The notes below the pieces were generated by a model. That model did no database searches and had not been told where the DNA came from. It saw only the letters and a program-made list of their open reading frames with translations. The translations under genes were made by a program, and so were the position numbers. Shown piece after piece: positions 6,704 through 10,706 of a stretch of DNA of 10,706 nt (the stretch's first letter is position 1; every line of letters starts with the position of its first letter). Origin of the DNA: Bacteroidota bacterium (GTDB lineage Bacteria; Bacteroidota; Bacteroidia; Bacteroidales; JAKIYJ01); the NCBI GenBank assembly GCA_022708585.1, contig JAKIYJ010000033.1, positions 1 to 10,706 on the forward strand, given 5' to 3'.

Positions 6704-8884
6704 TTAATAATAATATCTCCTGTTGTCGACAATATTTGCTTTTCTTTTTAGAGCCGAATAAACATCATCATTTTGCGGGTTCATCAGTCGTGATTTAAAA
6801 AACCCCGTAACTTGTGCTTTCCATGGTTCAAAATCTTTTTCAGGTTCGGCTTTTTCAATATTATCGACATAAACTGCGAATATAGCCTGTTCACCCTTTA
6901 ACGGTTTAGATAATTTATTTTCGGTAAAGGTAAAAACACTGCCAATGAAACTAAGTTCAGGACCAAAACCAGGAAGGTTATTAGAAGAAAAAACAAGTCG
7001 ATCCACTGTGTCAACTTTACTTTGAAGTTTTGCAGCCAATTGATTAATGTCATTTACCCCTGAAATATTGTTTTGCATTTTCTCGATAAGAATTTGGGCT
7101 TTCTTTTCACGTTTTACCAGTGGTTCAATATATGTTTTCACTTGTTCCAGAGGAGCTATGCCTTTTTTTCTCACTTCGGTAACAGCTGCGACAACATATT
7201 TAGTTTCGCAGTTAAAAATTTGTCCTGAAGCGTCGTTTTTCTTTGTTTTATCATCAAATGCCCATCTTATAACTTCTCTTGCCGATTCTACACCAGGTAT
7301 ACTAAAGTCCATTTCCTGAACAAATTGTGCAGTTCTTTTATTTAATTTTTTGTTAATAACAGTTTTGTTAAATTCATCTGCATTAATTGCCTCAGAAGCA
7401 AATTCCGCTGCTTGTGCATATATATTATTTATGGTTTTTTCACTTGCAACAATACTTTTAGTAATAGTAGCAACTTGAACTTTTTCAACCGGTTTTGTTT
7501 TATCAAATATTTTAAGAATATGATAACCAAAATCTGAACTAACAAGTATTATATCGCCAACTTTATAATTAATACATGCATCGTTCAATTCTTTAATTAA
7601 TTCTCCTTCGAGCAACCAACCTAAAATACCACCGTTTTCCTTTGCAGATAAATCATCTGAAAATTCAGCAGCTAATTTTGAGAAAGTAGAACTGTCTTTT
7701 TTAACAACGGCTAACAAACTATCGGCAATCCGTTTGGCTTCGTCTTTGGAACGTGTTACATTTTCATTTGAAAGTTTAGCCCCTTTATATGTAATTAAAA
7801 TATGACCGGGTTTTATTGAATCAGGACGGAACTGTTTTGACATTAAACGATGAATATAATAAACTTTATTGTCAATATAAGGTTTTAATACTGTACCAAT
7901 CTCGCAGGAAAACAATAGAGAATCTGCCTGAGGCGAAAAACTGCCTCTGGAATGATATGAACTGTCATATATTCCAGTTTCGGAATTTCTTTTAACAAAA
8001 TTTTCTATATCTTCTTTTTTAACAGTCTTAAAATCATTATAAATTTTATCAACACTGCTATCAATTAGTGCGAGGTCAATAGCAGAAGGTTGAATATCAA
8101 AAATAACATAAACTAAATCTCTCGATTTTTCCTGCTCAAATTCATATTTATGCTCTTCATAATATTTTTTATAATCTTCATCATTAATTATAATACTTGA
8201 ATCAGAAATTGATTTATATGGTAAAGATGTAAAACGAATTTTTGCAATAGTATTTCTTTCTTCATATTCGCGTTTTGCAAAAGCAGTAGGAGTATAATAA
8301 GCCTGTAAAATAAGAGTTTTATATTTTGAATTAAGTTTTTCATCTTTGATTGCCCTTTCAAGTGACACCCATGCAGCCTGGTCTTCTTGACTCATCTTGT
8401 CAAAATTATTAACAATTTGTTGAACTCTCTCTCTGTCGAATTTTCCGGTTTTATGATTTATAAAATTTTGATAAATATAAGGATGTGGATTGTTGCCCAA
8501 TACTAAATCAGTTAATTCTTCTGGACTGATGGAAGGCATAGACTTTTTATCATGACTGATAGCAAGACCTAACTCTTTATACTCTTCGAGCATAATTCTT
8601 TCTCTAACAATTTCTTCCCATACAGATTGTCTTATTTGGTGAAGATCAGATGATGAAATATTGGCAATATTATTTTTTTTAAGATAATTATCAACATTTT
8701 CATTGACAATTTTATCAAATTCCTGATATTTTATAACGTCTCCATTTACTTCACCTAAATTTTTTATTGATCTTCCTTTATTAGATCCCTTCCAGAAATC
8801 ACCTAAAATAAAAGCTGCCAGAGCTATACCGATTACAACTATCAAAAAAACCGAGTAACTGCGAATTTTACTAATTATTGCCAT
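6704..8884 (-). CDS. Membrane-anchored SurA/PpiD-like peptidyl-prolyl isomerase
   Basis: The product (726 aa) should help fold exported proteins in the periplasm by cis-trans isomerisation of prolyl bonds and chaperone binding. A single N-terminal membrane helix (about 11-28, SVFLIVVIGIALAAFILG) with basic residues before it places the body in the periplasm. A SurA/PpiD-type N-terminal chaperone region follows (~45-200: GEVNGDVIKYQEF, then QSVWEEIVRERIMLEEYKEL). A parvulin (PpiC-type) domain covers ~355-460: KPGHILITYKG (358-368), FSKLAAEFSDD (401-411), ENGGILGWL (416-424), DFGYHILKI (451-459). The ~265 residues after it resemble further chaperone or degenerate parvulin segments. This matches the layout of the long PpiD/SurA-like proteins common in Bacteroidota. 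The C-terminus ends NRRYYY. It is convergent with lpxH (157 bp) and divergent from the TlpA-like gene. Confidence 0.87.
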   Translation of the reverse strand: MAIISKIRSYSVFLIVVIGIALAAFILGDFWKGSNKGRSIKNLGEVNGDVIKYQEFDKIVNENVDNYLKKNNIANISSSDLHQIRQSVWEEIVRERIMLEEYKELGLAISHDKKSMPSISPEELTDLVLGNNPHPYIYQNFINHKTGKFDRERVQQIVNNFDKMSQEDQAAWVSLERAIKDEKLNSKYKTLILQAYYTPTAFAKREYEERNTIAKIRFTSLPYKSISDSSIIINDEDYKKYYEEHKYEFEQEKSRDLVYVIFDIQPSAIDLALIDSSVDKIYNDFKTVKKEDIENFVKRNSETGIYDSSYHSRGSFSPQADSLLFSCEIGTVLKPYIDNKVYYIHRLMSKQFRPDSIKPGHILITYKGAKLSNENVTRSKDEAKRIADSLLAVVKKDSSTFSKLAAEFSDDLSAKENGGILGWLLEGELIKELNDACINYKVGDIILVSSDFGYHILKIFDKTKPVEKVQVATITKSIVASEKTINNIYAQAAEFASEAINADEFNKTVINKKLNKRTAQFVQEMDFSIPGVESAREVIRWAFDDKTKKNDASGQIFNCETKYVVAAVTEVRKKGIAPLEQVKTYIEPLVKREKKAQILIEKMQNNISGVNDINQLAAKLQSKVDTVDRLVFSSNNLPGFGPELSFIGSVFTFTENKLSKPLKGEQAIFAVYVDNIEKAEPEKDFEPWKAQVTGFFKSRLMNPQNDDVYSALKRKANIVDNRRYYY

Positions 8885-8917
8885 CTGTTATTTGATTTTT
8901 ATTTTTTGAATAATTTG

Positions 8918-8925
8918 CAAATGTA
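8918..8925 (-). promoter_or_regulatory. -7 promoter box of the peptidyl-prolyl isomerase gene
   Basis: On the minus strand TACATTTG is a full match to the Bacteroidota -7 box TAnnTTTG. It lies 33 bp before the ATG at 8884 and predicts a leader of about 28 nt. The -33 region on this strand (TTTTAG) is a poor match. The gene's start and the divergent arrangement with the 8983-8990 box support it. Confidence 0.45.
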
Positions 8926-8960
8926 CATTATAATTTTTAATTAATACTAAAATTAACCGG

Positions 8961-8990
8961 GTTGATTAAAAATAAAATTTATTATCTTTG
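8961..8990 (+). promoter_or_regulatory. Promoter of the TlpA-like gene (-33 GTTG, -7 TATCTTTG)
   Basis: TATCTTTG (8983-8990) is a full match to the Bacteroidota -7 box TAnnTTTG. GTTG (8961-8964), 18 bp upstream, is a fair -33 element. Transcription would begin near 8996, about 38 nt before ATG 9034. This site lies inside the longest possible ORF, whose TTG start at 8962 is itself the -33 element, so it argues for the later start. Confidence 0.55.
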
Positions 8991-9033
8991 GTTATTCAAA
9001 AATTACAATTATTATCAGATTTTTATTGGCTTT

Positions 9034-10482
9034 ATGAATACAAAATTTTATCATTTTACAGTTCTCTTTTGTGCAGTTTTAATAATATTATCTATTAAAC
9101 TTAAAGCACAATCTAATTCTGACAAGACTGTAACAGTATACATTAGAGGTATAGAAGAAACAAAATTAACACTTACCCCCTTTGTAGGAGCAAGAGCCAC
9201 TACTCCTGTTGCTAATGTTCCAAAAGTTAGAAAAGGAGAAACTGCTAAACTCGTTATTCCTGCAAAATATTTACCCGGCGAATTTGTGTTGAGAGCCGAT
9301 TATATTTCAAAACCGGGCGATAATCCTTATCCTTCCGAAAAAATTTTATTGGTATTCAAGCAGGATATTGAAATACATATGAATCCAATGTATATGAATA
9401 ACGACGACAGTACATTTTTTGGTTTTGGAGAACAGGAAAATACAATTTATAATTATTTTAAAAATGAAAACAGTAATAAACGATTACAAATAGAATTACT
9501 GAAAAATTTTTTACTTAATTATGATAATTCCAAATCTCCCGTTTTTAAAAAAGGTATAAAAGAATTTGAAAAAAGACGTAAACAATATAATAACTGGCTT
9601 AAATCTCAAACTGAGATGTACAAGGATTTGTTTGTAAGTACATTGTTTCAGTTTCAATATATTCCTTCTGTAAAATGGCAAGGCAAACCTAAAGAAAGAA
9701 CATTACACTTATTACAAAATTATTTTGAAGGTATTGATTTTAACGATTCTTTGCTAATCCGCACTCTTGAATTAGACCAATTTATGAACACTTATATGGG
9801 ATTATATGGAAGTATGGCAACAAGTATAGAATCAAGAGATTCTTTATTTACTCTGGCAGGGCGTATAGCTTGCGAAAAGGCTTCCCAGGGACATCCCTAT
9901 TGTTATGGTTGGATGGTAGATTATTTTAATGATGGATATACAATATATAAAATTAAGGATGGTATCGAAATGTTGAAAAAACATATTGATAATCCTAAAT
10001 GTATGACTGCTACAAAAAGAGAATTTACACGCAGAATCGAAGAAATGTCAAAATTAAAAGAAGGCACTGTGGCACCTGATTTCAACCTTAAAGATACAAA
10101 AGGTAATGATTTTAATTTTTATACTTTTAAAACAAATGCAAAATATAAACTGCTGTTTATTTGGTCGGCTGATTGTGATCATTGCAAAGACAAAAAAGAA
10201 AAACTTAAAGCCTGGTATGATAAACCTGATAATAAAAATAAACTCGATATTATTGCAGTTAGTCTTGACGAAACTGAAACAGAAATCCCTGTGTGGGAAG
10301 AAACAATAAAAAATTTACCGGATTGGATTCATTTGAGGGCAGTAGGTGGAGCAAACAGCCTGTTTGCCTATGATTATGCCATTATTGCTACTCCTGTAAT
10401 TTTGTTGATTGACAGTAAAACAAATATTATTAAATCTGTTATAAAAGAAATAGAACAACTTGATGAAGAAATAAATAAATGA
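9034..10482 (+). CDS. Exported TlpA-like thioredoxin-fold protein with CDHC motif
   Basis: The 482-residue product is probably a periplasmic thiol-disulfide oxidoreductase of the TlpA/ResA kind. ATG 9034 is preferred over the TTG at 8962. The later start gives a clean signal peptide (MNTKFYHFTVLFCAVLIILS, cleavage after KLKA, 25/26) and sits downstream of a promoter that overlaps the longer version. Residues ~30-125 form a beta-rich domain (VTVYIRGIEETKLTLTPF), and 130-335 are mainly helical, as in Bacteroidota TlpA relatives with N-terminal DUF domains. The thioredoxin domain begins at VAPDFNLKD (346-354). It has FIWSADCDHCKD (375-386) with the CDHC redox pair 381/384, IIAVSLDE (406-413), and the cis-proline turn ATPVILLID (452-460, Pro454). 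Other cysteines (13 in the signal, 280, 290, 323) lie outside the motif. It has no lipobox Cys, unlike its redox-dead relative at 4586. Electron partner and substrate are unknown. Confidence 0.85.
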   Translation: MNTKFYHFTVLFCAVLIILSIKLKAQSNSDKTVTVYIRGIEETKLTLTPFVGARATTPVANVPKVRKGETAKLVIPAKYLPGEFVLRADYISKPGDNPYPSEKILLVFKQDIEIHMNPMYMNNDDSTFFGFGEQENTIYNYFKNENSNKRLQIELLKNFLLNYDNSKSPVFKKGIKEFEKRRKQYNNWLKSQTEMYKDLFVSTLFQFQYIPSVKWQGKPKERTLHLLQNYFEGIDFNDSLLIRTLELDQFMNTYMGLYGSMATSIESRDSLFTLAGRIACEKASQGHPYCYGWMVDYFNDGYTIYKIKDGIEMLKKHIDNPKCMTATKREFTRRIEEMSKLKEGTVAPDFNLKDTKGNDFNFYTFKTNAKYKLLFIWSADCDHCKDKKEKLKAWYDKPDNKNKLDIIAVSLDETETEIPVWEETIKNLPDWIHLRAVGGANSLFAYDYAIIATPVILLIDSKTNIIKSVIKEIEQLDEEINK

Positions 10483-10706
10483 GATTACCCCGACAGATCG
10501 TTGTTATATTATTTTTTCATCAAAACCAATTAATCAATTTCATAGATAAATTAGCATAAAATATAGATAAAATTAATTATAATTGCTCTATTCTATAAAA
10601 TTGTTGTAATTATGCATAATACATTATAGATAACGGATTTTGAGTATAATAATTTTTTACAATTATAACACAAATGCCATAAAGTGTTTTTAAATCCGCC
10701 TTGGAA
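10483..10706. other. Noncoding AT-rich right end of window
   Basis: These 224 bp hold no credible ORF on either strand and no recognisable terminator after the TlpA-like gene. The only structure seen is the inverted second copy of the 28-bp repeat, flanked by CGGATTT (10634-10640) and its inverted partner AAATCCG (10692-10698). Confidence 0.5.
10659..10686 (-). repeat. 28-bp dispersed repeat, copy 2 (inverted)
   Basis: Read on the minus strand this begins CACTTTATGGCATTTG and agrees with 4018-4045 at 26 of 28 positions. The two mismatches lie just outside a perfect 21-bp core. As in copy 1, a GC-richer sequence (here CCAAGGCGGATT on the minus strand) lies on the CAC side. This may be an arm of a hairpin cut by the window edge. 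Confidence 0.75.

Noticed and set aside
7047..7319. 90-aa plus-strand ORF
   Set aside because: It is entirely antisense to the peptidyl-prolyl isomerase coding sequence and shows no signature of its own.
8962..9033. N-terminal extension of the TlpA-like protein from TTG 8962
   Set aside because: It overlaps a good promoter and would bury the signal peptide that begins at ATG 9034.
3983..10686. A 6.6-kb composite transposon bounded by the inverted 28-bp repeats
   Set aside because: The enclosed genes are typical chromosomal envelope genes, no intact transposase is inside, the repeats are short and imperfect at their outer sides, and copy 1 has a hairpin that copy 2 lacks within the window. 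A dispersed intergenic repeat explains it better.

Overview
The window looks like a piece of a Bacteroidota (Bacteroidetes) chromosome, probably from a Bacteroidales-type or uncultured relative. The support is: very AT-rich DNA; start codons preceded by A-rich stretches rather than Shine-Dalgarno sites; several matches to the Bacteroidota -7 promoter box TAnnTTTG; a C-terminal type IX secretion sorting domain; a bacterial type II glutaminyl cyclase lipoprotein; and TlpA-like thioredoxin-fold proteins with long N-terminal extensions. No rRNA, tRNA or CRISPR array was seen.

Layout. (1) 1-1365: the end of one family 2 glycosyltransferase and a complete second one, overlapping by ATGA. This is the tail of a surface polysaccharide (O-antigen or capsule type) cluster. 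(2) 1473-2492: an M28-fold glutaminyl-peptide cyclotransferase lipoprotein. It converges with a kelch-propeller protein carrying a type IX sorting domain (2494-3861, minus strand); the two stop codons are 1 bp apart. (3) 3862-4585: a 724-bp region without an intact gene. It holds a near-perfect 14-bp-arm hairpin, one copy of a 28-bp dispersed repeat, and the decayed 3' end of an IS4/IS1634-like transposase readable only across at least four frameshifts. (4) 4586-6546: a two-gene operon made of a lipoprotein with a thioredoxin fold whose CxxC is replaced (WDASS), followed by an LpxH-like lipid A phosphoesterase. (5) 6704-8884, minus strand: a membrane-anchored SurA/PpiD-like peptidyl-prolyl isomerase. 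It is divergent from (6) 9034-10482, an exported TlpA-like protein that keeps a CDHC redox motif. (7) 10483-10706: noncoding DNA with a second, inverted copy of the dispersed repeat and half of a possible further hairpin at the window edge.

Taken together the genes serve the cell envelope: surface glycan synthesis, lipid A synthesis, periplasmic protein folding and thiol chemistry, N-terminal pyroglutamate formation, and type IX secretion. I do not see a new defence, mobile or biosynthetic system. The least ordinary observations are the dispersed repeat with its hairpin, the multiply frameshifted transposase relic, the redox-dead thioredoxin-fold lipoprotein beside lpxH, and a start correction for the last gene that rests on a promoter lying inside the longer ORF.
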